From NCBI RefSeq assembly GCF_900115665.1, contig NZ_FOXH01000020.1, positions 41,519 to 105,518 on the forward strand: a DNA stretch of 64,000 nt. The letters are read 5' to 3'. A program made the position numbers and the translations under genes. Below, piece by piece: positions 17,527 through 27,117 of the stretch (position 1 is its first letter; each line of letters begins with the position of its first letter). The notes beneath the pieces are model-generated. The model was not told the origin of the DNA. It worked only from the letters and a program-made list of their open reading frames with translations, and did no database searches. This stretch comes from Pseudarcicella hirudinis (GTDB taxonomy: Bacteria > Bacteroidota > Bacteroidia > Cytophagales > Spirosomataceae).

Positions 17527-18234
17527 ATGAAAGTTACATATCTGTTTTTTTCTGTTGCATTATTTATAACAGGTTATCTGACTACTCCTGAATTTTCTGC
17601 CAAAAAGACAATCCTGGGAGATATTAATAATGATAGTCTTGCTTATAAAGTACTTATTCTGGGTAATAGTATGACCAAGCATGAACCTAATCAGGCGCTT
17701 GGATGGAAAGGTAACTGGGGTATGGCCGCCAGTTCAGAAGAAAATGATTATGTACATTTACTGATAAAAAAATTTAGAGAAAAGAAGCCGAACGTAAATG
17801 TTGAATATTTCAATGTCGCCCAGTCGTTTGAGCGGGCTTATTGGAAGTTTGATTTAAAGGATTTCTCTCAGTTTCGCTCATTTAACCCTGATTTATTAAT
17901 TATTCGCCTGGGAGAGAATGTTCCGGCTGATTCTTTGGCAAAATATTCTTTTAAAGATGGACTTAAAAGGCTATCAGACTATATTACTTCAGGGAATAAA
18001 AATAAAAAAGTTTGCGTTTCTACAAGATTCTGGCCAAATAAACTGATAGATGATCAGATCAAAAATTATGCGGCTGAAAATAATTGTATATTGACAAATT
18101 TGTCTCAATTGTCAGGCATTGACGGGAGCATGGCCACTGGTAAGTTTGAAAATAAAGGGGTAGCAATGCACCCCTCTGATGATGGAATGAAAATGATTGC
18201 AGAAAGCTTATGGAAAGGTCTAAAAAATCTATAA
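17527..18234 (+). CDS. Secreted SGNH/GDSL-like hydrolase
   Basis: I start this 235-residue protein at ATG 17527 (MKVTYLFFSVALF), four bases after the preceding stop, because this gives a clean signal peptide; an upstream in-frame extension to 17431 would overlap the acetyltransferase and mask it. SGNH features: block I as LGNSMT (GNS in place of GDS), block III-like RLGEN, block V HPSDDGM near the C-terminus (Asp/His of the triad). These enzymes deacetylate or acetylate glycans. In this locus it may edit acetyl groups of the polymer in the periplasm. The Asp-to-Asn change in block I is notable but found in some active members. Confidence 0.7.
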   Translation: MKVTYLFFSVALFITGYLTTPEFSAKKTILGDINNDSLAYKVLILGNSMTKHEPNQALGWKGNWGMAASSEENDYVHLLIKKFREKKPNVNVEYFNVAQSFERAYWKFDLKDFSQFRSFNPDLLIIRLGENVPADSLAKYSFKDGLKRLSDYITSGNKNKKVCVSTRFWPNKLIDDQIKNYAAENNCILTNLSQLSGIDGSMATGKFENKGVAMHPSDDGMKMIAESLWKGLKNL

Positions 18235-19286
18235 TTCTTTTAAGGATAATTTTTAGTGGAATTCTCCTTAGTTATCAGGCTTATTCACAAAATAAACCTT
18301 TGGTCGGAGCCTATTATTTCGACGGCTGGACAGGCAAATATCCATATCACATAACAGAGTCTCTGAAAGATTCATTTCCGGATAGAAAACCGAAATGGGG
18401 CTGGGTGACAAGCACTCAGGAGATTATTGATGAACAGATTAAGCTTGCGGCAGATTCAGGAATTTCCTTTTTTAGTTTTTGCTGGTATTATGGAGCCGGA
18501 AATTTTAAAACGGAGGCTTTGAATCAGGCATTAAGATTTTATCTGGTTTCTCCGCAGAAGAAAAGATTAAAATACTGCCTTCTCATAGCCAATCATGCAG
18601 GAAACGAAATAGGTCCGACTGAATGGGATCAGGTTTCAGCTGAATGGATTGAAAAGTTTAAAGTGGATACCTATTTAAAAGTAGATGGTAAGCCACTGCT
18701 GATATTTTTCAGTATAAATTCTCTGATAAAGAAATTCGGGACAATAGAAAATGTCCATTCTGCCCTGGATAATTTGCGAAGTGCAGCTCTGAAAGCCGGA
18801 TTGAATGGTGTTTCCATTGCAGTTTGTATCGGACCAAATAAAGAAAACATTCAACAGGCGGAATCCTGTGGTTTTGATGTTTTAACAGGCTATAACTATC
18901 ATGATGTCGGGATTTATAAAGCGTTAAACAGAGAAGTACCAATTGATACTATGAGAGTTGCCGAACAGAGGTACTGGAATAGGTTTCCTAAATTGAGCAG
19001 CTTAAAATATATTCCTGTCTCAACGCTGAACTGGGATCCCAGACCATGGGCCAATAAGTCAAACGGATATGCCAGTGCGCCATATTTTGTAGGTTATTCA
19101 CCTAATTCTGTTTATAAATCAGTTAAAGGATGCATTGATTGGGTAAATGCCAATCCGCAGTTTACCACTAAAGAAAAGATAGCATTGCTATATGCCTGGA
19201 ATGAAAATGGTGAAGGCGCGTGGCTTACTCCGGGGATTAACGGTGTTAATATGCTTGATGGTTTAAAGAAAGCAATGAACAAATAA
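18210..19286 (+). CDS. Secreted GH99/WbsX-like glycoside hydrolase
   Basis: A 358-residue protein overlapping the SGNH gene by 25 bp. An N-terminal signal (about residues 8-25, ending YSQ) is followed by VGAYYFDGW, then FFSFCWYYG (about residues 93-101) and a C-terminal LLYAWNENGEGAWL, the pattern of the GH99-like/WbsX (Glyco_tran_WbsX) TIM-barrel group. GH99 enzymes are endo-alpha-mannosidases/mannanases. A secreted hydrolase inside an EPS biosynthesis run suggests trimming or release of the polymer, like other biosynthetic endo-hydrolases. Coupled translation with the SGNH gene supports a joint periplasmic role. Confidence 0.72.
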   Translation: MERSKKSIILLRIIFSGILLSYQAYSQNKPLVGAYYFDGWTGKYPYHITESLKDSFPDRKPKWGWVTSTQEIIDEQIKLAADSGISFFSFCWYYGAGNFKTEALNQALRFYLVSPQKKRLKYCLLIANHAGNEIGPTEWDQVSAEWIEKFKVDTYLKVDGKPLLIFFSINSLIKKFGTIENVHSALDNLRSAALKAGLNGVSIAVCIGPNKENIQQAESCGFDVLTGYNYHDVGIYKALNREVPIDTMRVAEQRYWNRFPKLSSLKYIPVSTLNWDPRPWANKSNGYASAPYFVGYSPNSVYKSVKGCIDWVNANPQFTTKEKIALLYAWNENGEGAWLTPGINGVNMLDGLKKAMNK

Positions 19287-19375
19287 AAAAAGGTTTTGTT
19301 CGGTTACTGGCAGCGCTGAAAATCCGGAAATAATTACAATAAACCGACACACAGACAAAAATTATAAGTTGATAT

Positions 19376-20491
19376 ATGAATTCCCTGAAAAGAATAACTT
19401 TAGTACATCCTGCAAATGAACTTTATGGCTCAGATAAAATGTTTCTGCTGATCGTTGAAACCGTAAGGAAAAGTTATTCAGATGCTATTATAAATGTTGT
19501 ACTTCCCTGTGAAGGGCCGCTTTCTGAATTATTGCAAAAGTTTAATGTGAATCTGATAATTCGTCCATTGGGGATTTTGAGAAAGGCAGAGCTGAAGAAA
19601 CTGGATTTTTCTGTTTTTACAAGATTATTTACCAACAGAAAGTTCTATCATGATCTTTTAAAAGAAACAGATTTGCTTTATATCAATACCGCAGTGGTAC
19701 TCGACTTTATTATATATAGCAGATTCTATAAACTCAAGAAGTTTATACACATTCATGAAATACCCACAGGAGCAAGCAAAACATTGTTTTTTACATTAAT
19801 TAAATACTGTAAAGCTTCTTTAATCCATATTTCCAAGGCTGTTCAGTTACCTTTCTCTACCATTAACACCCGACATTTCATAGTACCAAATGGTATTCAG
19901 GCTATTCCCGAACAACCTGTAAGAGAAACTTCATCCGGAAAGATTAATATTTTGTTAATTGGCCGGATTAATAACTGGAAAGGTCAGAATTTGCTTGTGG
20001 AGGCTGTGGATAAACTTAGTGATGAGCTTAAAAATCAAATCGACGTAAGGATAGTCGGAGATGTTTATGGAGATCAGATTCATTTTAAAAATGATTTGCT
20101 GGAGAATATTAAACATAGAAATCTTGAACATCTGGTAAAAGTTTTACCATTTTCACCTACTCCGGAAATTCATTATAACTGGTCAGATATAGTAGTAATA
20201 CCTTCACTGAAACCTGAACCGTTTGGTTTAGTAGCTATTGAAGGAATGAGTGTGGGAAAGGTGGTAATTGCTGCAAATCATGGCGGGTTGACTGAGATTA
20301 TTGAAGATAATGTGTCGGGGATACTTTTTACTCCCAACGACTCAGCAGAACTGGCTGAAAAGATTTCCGGTATTGTACTCAATCCCGCAGTTCAGGAGAA
20401 ATTTTATACAAATGCTATTAAGGCTTACAAGGAAAGCTATACCCCTGAAGTATATATTAACAATTTGATGTCCATTTTAAAAATACAATAG
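19376..20491 (+). CDS. Family 4 glycosyltransferase
   Basis: A 371-residue GT-B enzyme. The N-terminal domain has VHPANELYGSDKMFL; the C-terminal domain has LLIGRINNWKGQNLL, then PSLKPEPFGLVAIEGMSVGK with the family EX7E-type motif, followed by a GGLTEII segment. It uses an NDP-sugar in the cytoplasm to extend the lipid-linked oligosaccharide. An 89-bp gap precedes it; it is followed after 8 bp by another glycosyltransferase gene. Confidence 0.88.
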   Translation: MNSLKRITLVHPANELYGSDKMFLLIVETVRKSYSDAIINVVLPCEGPLSELLQKFNVNLIIRPLGILRKAELKKLDFSVFTRLFTNRKFYHDLLKETDLLYINTAVVLDFIIYSRFYKLKKFIHIHEIPTGASKTLFFTLIKYCKASLIHISKAVQLPFSTINTRHFIVPNGIQAIPEQPVRETSSGKINILLIGRINNWKGQNLLVEAVDKLSDELKNQIDVRIVGDVYGDQIHFKNDLLENIKHRNLEHLVKVLPFSPTPEIHYNWSDIVVIPSLKPEPFGLVAIEGMSVGKVVIAANHGGLTEIIEDNVSGILFTPNDSAELAEKISGIVLNPAVQEKFYTNAIKAYKESYTPEVYINNLMSILKIQ

Positions 20492-20499
20492 ATATACTT

Positions 20500-21615
20500 A
20501 TGAAAATAGGGATAATAGGCACAAGAGGGATACCTAACAACTACGGTGGATTTGAACAGTTTGCTGAATATCTGGCAGAAGGCCTGGTAAAAAGAGGAAT
20601 TGAAGTAACAGTTTATAATAGCCATAATCATCCTTTTCAGGAGCAGGTATGGAGAGGGGTTGATATTGTACATTGTTACGATCCGGAAGATAAATATGGT
20701 ACTATTGGTCAGTTTATTTATGACCTCAATTGTATCATTGATTCCCGCAAAAGAAATTTCGATATTATTCTGCAATTAGGATATACCAGCAGTACTGTTT
20801 GGGGTTGGTTACTGCCTTTCAGAAAGAGTATTGTCACCACTAATATGGATGGCCTGGAATGGGTACGTACCAAATACTCCAAACCAGTCAGAAAATTCCT
20901 GAAGTTTGCTGAATACCTGGCCACTAAATTCAGTAATCACTGGATTTCTGATTCTATCGGAATTCAGGAATACCTGGAAAAAGAGTATAAACTGCAATCT
21001 GTTTATATTCCATATGGTGCGTTCGCTTTTGAAAACCCTGATGTTTCTGCTTTAGAAAAATACCAGTTGAGTCCTTTTCAATATAATATGTTGATTGCCA
21101 GACTGGAACCTGAGAATAATATTGAGACGATTCTCGATGGAGTAGTGGAGTCGAAAATAGATAAACCTTTTCTGGTTGTCGGAAAACATGAAACCAGTTT
21201 TGGCAGATATCTGAAAGATAAGTTTAAAGATTATCCGCATATTCAGTTTATCGGTGGAATATTTGATATTAATGTGCTGAATAATCTCAGATATTATTCT
21301 AATCTCTATTTCCATGGACATTCTGCCGGAGGAACCAATCCTTCCTTACTGGAAGCTATGGCTTCAGGAGCGTTGATTTGCGCCCATCAGAATACTTTTA
21401 ACGGAGCGATTCTTGAAAAAGATGCTTTTTATTTTAAGGAATCTGGAGAGGTATCTGCTGCTTTACAAAATGTACAGAAATCAGAACATTTGACTAAAAC
21501 AGAGGCAAATGTGGAGAAAATCCGCAAGATTTATTCATGGGAAATCATCATTGAACAATATCTGAATCACTTTCTTGAGATTTATAAGAAGGATAAGGTA
21601 TTGCATAATGCCTGA
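20500..21615 (+). CDS. DUF1972-type glycosyltransferase (rhamnosyltransferase-like)
   Basis: A 371-residue GT4-like enzyme. It opens with KIGIIGTRGIPNNYGGFEQF, the hallmark of the DUF1972 group that includes Cps2T/WchF beta-1,4-rhamnosyltransferases. The C-terminal domain has HSAGGTNPSLLEAMASGAL. Rhamnose transfer onto glucose is a known activity of relatives and would fit a WcaJ-initiated glucose-first repeat unit, but this is inference. Its stop TGA overlaps the ATG of the formyltransferase (TGATG). Confidence 0.85.
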   Translation: MKIGIIGTRGIPNNYGGFEQFAEYLAEGLVKRGIEVTVYNSHNHPFQEQVWRGVDIVHCYDPEDKYGTIGQFIYDLNCIIDSRKRNFDIILQLGYTSSTVWGWLLPFRKSIVTTNMDGLEWVRTKYSKPVRKFLKFAEYLATKFSNHWISDSIGIQEYLEKEYKLQSVYIPYGAFAFENPDVSALEKYQLSPFQYNMLIARLEPENNIETILDGVVESKIDKPFLVVGKHETSFGRYLKDKFKDYPHIQFIGGIFDINVLNNLRYYSNLYFHGHSAGGTNPSLLEAMASGALICAHQNTFNGAILEKDAFYFKESGEVSAALQNVQKSEHLTKTEANVEKIRKIYSWEIIIEQYLNHFLEIYKKDKVLHNA

Positions 21616-22388
21616 TGACTGCTATGCGTATTATATTGCTCAGCCAGGACGAACCTTTTTACCTGGGTGAAAACCTGGATTATCTCCTGAAAAACCTGCC
21701 GGATGGTACTGAGGTGGTTGGAGCGGTTTTAATGGAAGAAATGAAAGCAGGAAAACCGGAGCCGTTTACGGATCGGATGAGGAAAATTTTCAAAGTATTT
21801 GGATGGGCTTTTTTTCTGCATTATGCTTTAAAGTTTATTACTGCTAAAGTATTTACCTGTCATACTGTTCCTAAAGTACTTTCACGTCATAAAATTCCGG
21901 TTATACCAATAACCGGAAATATTAATCATCGTTCGAACCTCGGGATTCTTAAGACTTATCAGCCTGATCTTTTTGTATCAGTGCTAGGAAGTCAGATATT
22001 CAAACGTCCTCTGCTGGAACTGGCAAAACATGGTTGTCTGAATCTGCATACTGCTTTATTACCTAAATATAGAGGATTGATGCCTACATTCTGGGTATTG
22101 CGTTTTAATGAGCAATTTACGGGAGTTTCAGTCTTTTTTGTAGAAGAAGGCATTGATGCCGGTGATATCATTGTGCAGCGTAAGGTTGAAATTGGAAATC
22201 GTACCCAGGAAGAGCTGATCAGATATACCAAACAGATTGGCATGGAATGTATTATTGAAGCAATTGGTAAAATACAGGCAGGAGGATATACACTTGTGCC
22301 GAATCCGGAAGATGAGAAAACGTATTTTACCTTTCCGACTGCTGAAGATGTAAGAGCATTTAAACGGGCCGGAAAACGTTTTTTCTAG
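21615..22388 (+). CDS. Sugar N-formyltransferase-like protein
   Basis: A 257-residue formyltransferase-fold protein without the C-terminal tRNA-binding domain of Fmt. The catalytic triad of the family is intact: Asn143 and His145 in NLHTALLPKYRG, and Asp181 in GIDAGD (numbering from ATG 21615; ATG 21624 is an alternative start). It would transfer formyl from N10-formyl-THF to an amino sugar nucleotide or similar substrate. It is the last gene of the packed run, coupled by TGATG to the preceding glycosyltransferase. No sugar aminotransferase is visible in the locus, so the amino sugar must come from elsewhere. Confidence 0.83.
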   Translation: MTAMRIILLSQDEPFYLGENLDYLLKNLPDGTEVVGAVLMEEMKAGKPEPFTDRMRKIFKVFGWAFFLHYALKFITAKVFTCHTVPKVLSRHKIPVIPITGNINHRSNLGILKTYQPDLFVSVLGSQIFKRPLLELAKHGCLNLHTALLPKYRGLMPTFWVLRFNEQFTGVSVFFVEEGIDAGDIIVQRKVEIGNRTQEELIRYTKQIGMECIIEAIGKIQAGGYTLVPNPEDEKTYFTFPTAEDVRAFKRAGKRFF

Positions 22389-22875
22389 TCAGGGACTGTT
22401 GATCTTCGGAACAATAACTGAATACACCCGATTAATGAACAGGTTGTTTTGAATGTGGAATATTAATGGATAAAAGTAGAATATACCATGTTTGAAAAAA
22501 GATAAATGAAAGTGGTCTGATTTTTGCAAGAAATAGCTTAAAATTAAGAAAGATTTTTGTTAGACAAATTATTTTCTCGCGTAAAAACCACTAATTGAAT
22601 TTTTAAAAGAATCATTTGAATAGTACAATTTGCATAAAAGTGGCTGAAACGGAATATGAAAGAGAGAGGAAATTTGGATTTTTCCAATTAACAAATGGTA
22701 ATTACCCTCTGCTTTTATGTACGTTTACTAATTAAGCGCTAGATAATTTGAAAGAATTTGCTATCTTTCGGTAATGTTAAGAGCACAGAAGGTTCGTTGT
22801 TAAGTGTAGATTATTAAGTAATAGTGCTTAATAATTAATTAATAATGAATTTGCACACTAAATTTTTATAAAAAG
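22389..22875. other. Gap between EPS gene blocks
   Basis: 487 bp with no credible gene. It contains AT-rich DNA, a palindromic GGTAATTACC near 22698-22707, and TACGTTTA at 22720-22727 that resembles a -7 element but lacks a well-spaced TTG. The ATTACCATTTG core (here on the minus strand) also occurs in the EPS leader near 3870, which may be chance. Confidence 0.4.
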
Positions 22876-23184
22876 ATGAATGAATTTTACAGACAATACA
22901 CTTGCCTGCATGGTACGTCTGCCAGCCCAAAGCGGTTCATTCTTCCTTTTACAAAGGAAGCTTTTAACAGACAAATTGTACATTTCTCACTTGTTTTCGG
23001 CGTACTTATTTCGCTTCGCATCATTCTATACTTATCGGCTCTACTTGTAAATTTCCATGCCTGGCAGGGAAAAAGCATGTACAAGGCTGGTTCATTTATG
23101 GTGAATCCTATCCTTGCTGAGAATACTATAAAATTGATTGATGCACCCTTCGTAGAGAAGTGTGTAAGTTCTGTTTCTTTATAA
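22876..23184 (+). CDS. Hypothetical small protein (doubtful)
   Basis: An open frame of 102 codons starting ATG AAT GAA after an AT-rich leader. It has one hydrophobic stretch (about residues 33-58) and no family I recognise. It lies between two EPS gene blocks in otherwise gene-free DNA. A perfect 9-bp hairpin overlaps its stop. It could be a real single-pass membrane protein or a chance frame; the cysteine and low-complexity content give no help. Confidence 0.35.
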   Translation: MNEFYRQYTCLHGTSASPKRFILPFTKEAFNRQIVHFSLVFGVLISLRIILYLSALLVNFHAWQGKSMYKAGSFMVNPILAENTIKLIDAPFVEKCVSSVSL

Positions 23185-23191
23185 ACAGAAC
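23168..23191 (+). terminator. Perfect 9-bp hairpin at end of small ORF
   Basis: GTTCTGTTT (23168-23176) and AAACAGAAC (23183-23191) with a 6-nt loop. The stop codon of the small ORF lies in the hairpin. There is no T run after it, so it is not a classical terminator; it may stabilise a transcript end. Confidence 0.4.
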
Positions 23192-23582
23192 GCTGTTATA
23201 GTACTGTACCTGATAAATCGGACAGAAACAGAAGGAACCGGGAAACAGTACTCAGTGATATGAATGTGAAGGTAGAAAGGGGTCAAAAAAATCAAAGTTG
23301 CCCTTTGTGACTATTTTAAGAATAAATTTAAATATTAAAATAAGACCTTTTGAAGCAGAAAATGCTTGTTTTATTTTTTTTAATCAAAGTAATTAACAAA
23401 AGATAATTATTCGACTTTTTTTGACCGCTTACTCAATAAATAGGTTCAATATGGTCGAAAATTTAAACACTAATAATTAGCTTTAATAAATAATTTTCTA
23501 CGACTATAACTTTTAAATATATAAAAGAGTACTTAGTGAACTGATATTAGGTTATTGACGCACACTTTAAATTTATAAACGA
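23185..23582. other. Gap upstream of the WcaJ-like gene
   Basis: 398 bp without a gene. The one notable structure is an 11-bp inverted repeat, GGTCAAAAAAA at 23281-23291 and TTTTTTTGACC at 23416-23426, enclosing 124 bp of AT-rich DNA. No clear promoter match was found. Confidence 0.45.
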
Positions 23583-24971
23583 ATGAGCACACTTTTAAAC
23601 AGAGAAACTTATCTGGTCAGGCTGTTTTCGGACTTTTGTCTGATTTTTGCCACTTTTGTCATCACTAGTGTGATTAGTGACAGAGGGGTTTTTCAATTCG
23701 ACAGAGAGCTACTTATTGTCTTAATTACCGGCTGGTATATTTCGAGTAAGCTGATTAATATTTATGATGATTTCAGAACGGTAAGATTCATTGACGAGTT
23801 TTTATTGCTCTTTCCTGTGGTACTGATTCAGGTACTGATGCTGGTTGTCTTCCTTTTCTTTATGGATCAGAGGCATTTCGCCAGAACCTTTGTGGCAGAA
23901 TATTCGGTATTACTGATGTTTCTGATGTCTGTTAAGAAATACGTTTTCAAAAAGGTATTCCAGTATTTCCGAAAGCGTGGCAGAAACCGTAGAAATTTAT
24001 TGATTGTCGGCAGTACCGAAATCGGAACATCCTTTCATGATTTTATTCATCAGAACCCTCAATTCGGCTATAATTCAATTGGTTTTGTTGATAACAGGAA
24101 AAATCCGGCTATTAATGGTTTGTATAAAGGAAACCTGGATGAGCTTGACAATGTAATCAGTTTACACAGAGTAGATGAAATTATCATTGCTCTGCCGGAA
24201 TTTGATAAGGAAAGTATTAACCGCATTATTCTGACCAGTGACAGAAACGCTATCAGAACCCGGATTATTCCGGATTATTTTACCTTCAATTCCAATAGAT
24301 ATAAGATGGAATCTTTCGGTGCTTATCAGATGGTATCTGTAAGAACTGAACCTTTGAAACATTTGCATTGGAGAATTGTAAAACGTCTGATTGATTTATG
24401 CATCTCTTTATTGGTTACTGTTTTTATCTTCTCATGGCTGTTCCCGATTATTGCTTTGCTGATTAAACTGGATTCAAAGGGAAGTGTGTTTTATATTCAG
24501 GATCGCTGGGGCAAAAATAATAAGGTAATCCGTTGTCTGAAGTTCCGGACAATGAAAGCAAACAGTGATGTTCTGGTAAATGGCCAGCTGCCTCAGGCTA
24601 CTAAAAATGATGACCGGATCACTAAACTGGGAAGCTTCCTTCGTAAAACTAACCTGGATGAATTACCACAGTTTTTGAATGTAATCTGGGGAGATATGTC
24701 TGTGGTAGGTCCTCGCCCGCATGCAGTACCTCATAATATTGCTAATCAGGAATTTATTGATAATTATTCAATCAGACACTGGGTGAAACCTGGTATTACA
24801 GGATGGGCTCAGGCGAATGGACTGAGAGGTGAAACTAAAAATAAAGACCTGATGAAAAAGCGTGTGTCTCATGATATCTGGTATATCGAGAACTGGACAC
24901 CATTGCTGGATCTGAAAATTATGCTGATGACTGCCTATAACATGGTGAAAGGGGAGGATATGGCTTATTAA
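23583..24971 (+). CDS. wcaJ: Undecaprenyl-phosphate sugar phosphotransferase (WcaJ-like)
   Basis: A 462-residue polyisoprenyl-phosphate hexose-1-phosphate transferase. N-terminal four-to-five TM segments and a Rossmann-like middle domain precede a fifth hydrophobic helix (about residues 273-297), then the catalytic domain with KFRTM (320-324), [11 protein letters not shown] and VVGPRPHA. It starts repeat-unit assembly by loading a sugar phosphate, probably glucose or galactose, on undecaprenyl phosphate. It is separated from the rest of the EPS run by 1.2 kb, so its expression may be controlled independently. Confidence 0.92.
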   Translation: MSTLLNRETYLVRLFSDFCLIFATFVITSVISDRGVFQFDRELLIVLITGWYISSKLINIYDDFRTVRFIDEFLLLFPVVLIQVLMLVVFLFFMDQRHFARTFVAEYSVLLMFLMSVKKYVFKKVFQYFRKRGRNRRNLLIVGSTEIGTSFHDFIHQNPQFGYNSIGFVDNRKNPAINGLYKGNLDELDNVISLHRVDEIIIALPEFDKESINRIILTSDRNAIRTRIIPDYFTFNSNRYKMESFGAYQMVSVRTEPLKHLHWRIVKRLIDLCISLLVTVFIFSWLFPIIALLIKLDSKGSVFYIQDRWGKNNKVIRCLKFRTMKANSDVLVNGQLPQATKNDDRITKLGSFLRKTNLDELPQFLNVIWGDMSVVGPRPHAVPHNIANQEFIDNYSIRHWVKPGITGWAQANGLRGETKNKDLMKKRVSHDIWYIENWTPLLDLKIMLMTAYNMVKGEDMAY

Positions 24972-25282
24972 TTTAATGAGCCATAAATGTTTGGAGTATA
25001 GTATTTTTTGAATAATAATTTTGATAATACGTATAATGCATTCCGAACCATTTATGTTTTTCAGTTTTTCATGGCCGGCGCAGTACTGAGTTTAGGAACA
25101 GTTTATATATTATCATGAAATTGAATAGAATATTTCTTTATAACATATTGTAGTTCAATTGCTTAGAAGTTTAATAGTTGTTTTTGCCTGAGTTGGGCTA
25201 TTAATCAATGAACTGTTCTTATCACGAAACCTAAATATGTAATTAAATATCGAATCTTAACTTTTATTAAACGAATAAGAAA
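24972..25282. other. Gap with nothing recognised
   Basis: 311 bp between the WcaJ-like gene and the Ala-rich lipoprotein gene. I see no ORF, terminator or consensus promoter. Confidence 0.5.
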
Positions 25283-26320
25283 ATGAAAACTAACAAATTA
25301 AAATTTATAAGCTTCTGTGTCACTTTAGCTTTACTGAGCCTGAATGGCTGCTCGACGAAGGACGTTGAGACCGTTCCTGCCTACAATTACACGTTTGACC
25401 AGTTTAAGGACATCAAGTTACCGGATGTTACGCCAACTGCTCCTGCAACAGTAACCTCTACTAATGGTTCGGTGTCAGCTTCACCTGCGGCTTCAGCAGC
25501 CAATGATGGTCTGGCTTCAGGAAACCTGACTGCAGCGGTTTCTGCGGTAGCAGGAGATGTAGCTAAAGCGGTAAGTTCTGATGATGCCAAGAAGTTGTCA
25601 GACCAGTTTACTCCTTCAGTATTAAGTTCACTTACTTCTGGTGGAGCATTGCCTGCCGGTCTTGCATCTGATGTAAGTAAATTAGCTTCTGATCCTTCTT
25701 TGGCAGCTTATTTGCCAACATCTACTTTACCAACAGTAAACGGTAAAGCAGTAGGAGGCCGTACTGGTGCTCCTGAAGCTGCCCCGGTAGTAATAAGCAA
25801 TTTTGCTGCTGCAGATGACGAATGTAAAGCTGCTGCGCAAAAAGCATTTGATGCAGCCAAAGCAACATTAGATGCTGCAAAAAACACTCAGACTGCTGCG
25901 GTAACAGCTACTTATAACCAACGTGTGACTACGATTAATGCCAGCAACGCTACTTGTAAAGGAAGTGTACCTGCTACTTTTGCTGCTTTGCGTACTGCTG
26001 CAAAAGCTGCTGCTGATAAATCTTTAGCTGGTTTGAGTACATTGCTTTCAAGTGGCAAAATCAATCAGTCTACTTATAACATTCTTAGTGTATTTATTTA
26101 TGTGAACCTTGCTGTAACAATCCAGGCAATCAATGCTTTGGAAAAAGCAGAAACTTCTGCGTGTGATGCAAGACAAACTGCTGAGTTAGCTGCTGCTGCT
26201 GCTGCAAGAGATGCTGATTTAGCTAAAATTAATGCTAGCTATAATGCAGTGTTAGCTGATGCTACAGCGAAACTGAACGCTGCTACTGCTTCTTGTCATA
26301 ACCAGGGTAGCGGTAAATAA
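25283..26320 (+). CDS. Alanine-rich lipoprotein of unknown function
   Basis: A 345-residue lipoprotein with candidate acylated Cys23 (LNGC). After a Thr/Ser/Ala-rich linker (about residues 45-110) comes a helical, Ala- and Lys-rich region with probable coiled coil (about 185-340), including four or five cysteines (ECKAA, ATCKG, ACDAR, ASCHN) that could form disulfides. No family recognised. It sits between the WcaJ-like gene and a beta-barrel/YjbH-like group, so a role in polymer attachment or secretion at the outer membrane is possible but unproven. Confidence 0.7.
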   Translation: MKTNKLKFISFCVTLALLSLNGCSTKDVETVPAYNYTFDQFKDIKLPDVTPTAPATVTSTNGSVSASPAASAANDGLASGNLTAAVSAVAGDVAKAVSSDDAKKLSDQFTPSVLSSLTSGGALPAGLASDVSKLASDPSLAAYLPTSTLPTVNGKAVGGRTGAPEAAPVVISNFAAADDECKAAAQKAFDAAKATLDAAKNTQTAAVTATYNQRVTTINASNATCKGSVPATFAALRTAAKAAADKSLAGLSTLLSSGKINQSTYNILSVFIYVNLAVTIQAINALEKAETSACDARQTAELAAAAAARDADLAKINASYNAVLADATAKLNAATASCHNQGSGK

Positions 26321-26335
26321 TTAAGAAATATCCAT

Positions 26336-26382
26336 AAAAGCAGAACTCCGGCGAGATAGCTCATCCGGAGTCTTGCTTTTAG
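26336..26382 (+). terminator. Terminator-like hairpin
   Basis: An imperfect stem pairs about 26336-26351 with 26365-26380 (core ACTCCGG/CCGGAGT and outer AAAAGCA/TGCTTTT). Only four Ts lie at its 3' side. It lies between the lipoprotein and beta-barrel genes and may attenuate transcription. Confidence 0.6.
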
Positions 26383-26411
26383 ATTAACCATTCACCTCAA
26401 AAGGAAAAATC

Positions 26412-27098
26412 ATGAAAAAAGTTATTCTGTCCCTGGCCGTTGTACTATGTGCATTTGTTTCATCTTATGCTCAGATTAATCTGAAAAGTGTAAGTGTAGG
26501 AGCTTCTTATTTTAAGCCTTCTCTTGATTATTGGAATAACAGTTCATTTCTGACTGGCTACAATGGAACAGGTGAGAAATTCTCCGGTTCTGTGATGCCA
26601 ACAGTTGGTGTTGAATTGGGATTAAGCAAAAACATTTCGTTAGGAGCCCGTGCCGGTTTCTGGTCGAACTCTGTAAGCGGAACACTTTCCTCAGGCGGAG
26701 TGAGCAGAACTGAGAAACTGGAATTAAGTATTATCCCGGTTTCATTAGAAGGAAAATACAGCTTCAGCTTCTCTAAAAAGGATAGTGCTTCATCTAAATC
26801 CATTATCCCTTATTTTGGAGTAGGTGTGACAAGATATTTTATTCAGAACAAGTTTACACGTACTGTGGCAAATGGTACAGGAAATGTAAATGAAAGCCAG
26901 AACGGTAACAGTTATGGTATCCAGATCCTGGTTGGAGCTGAGAAAAGACTTTTCAGCAAAGTGTATCTTGGTGTTGATGTACGTTACCATTTGGGAAGTT
27001 ATAACCAGAAATTTACAGAAGGCACTACTTCTTCTACCCAGAGCATCAGTCTTAATGGATTGGAAGCTGGTTTAGCTGTACGTTATAAATTTAATTAA
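26412..27098 (+). CDS. Small outer-membrane beta-barrel protein
   Basis: A 228-residue protein with a signal peptide (about residues 1-20, cleavage after SYA) and alternating amphipathic strands ending in a C-terminal aromatic-rich strand (VRYKFN), the pattern of eight-stranded OmpA/OmpW-type porin-like barrels. No known catalytic motif. It is 19 bp upstream of the YjbH-like pair and probably co-transcribed with it. Function inferred only as an outer-membrane partner. Confidence 0.75.
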   Translation: MKKVILSLAVVLCAFVSSYAQINLKSVSVGASYFKPSLDYWNNSSFLTGYNGTGEKFSGSVMPTVGVELGLSKNISLGARAGFWSNSVSGTLSSGGVSRTEKLELSIIPVSLEGKYSFSFSKKDSASSKSIIPYFGVGVTRYFIQNKFTRTVANGTGNVNESQNGNSYGIQILVGAEKRLFSKVYLGVDVRYHLGSYNQKFTEGTTSSTQSISLNGLEAGLAVRYKFN

Positions 27099-27117
27099 TC
27101 AAAGATATACATATCCT

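Noticed and set aside
22681-22727. Shared regulatory motif with the EPS leader (ATTACCATTTG core)
   Set aside because: Only about 12 bases match, in opposite orientation, in AT-rich DNA; chance is a fair explanation.
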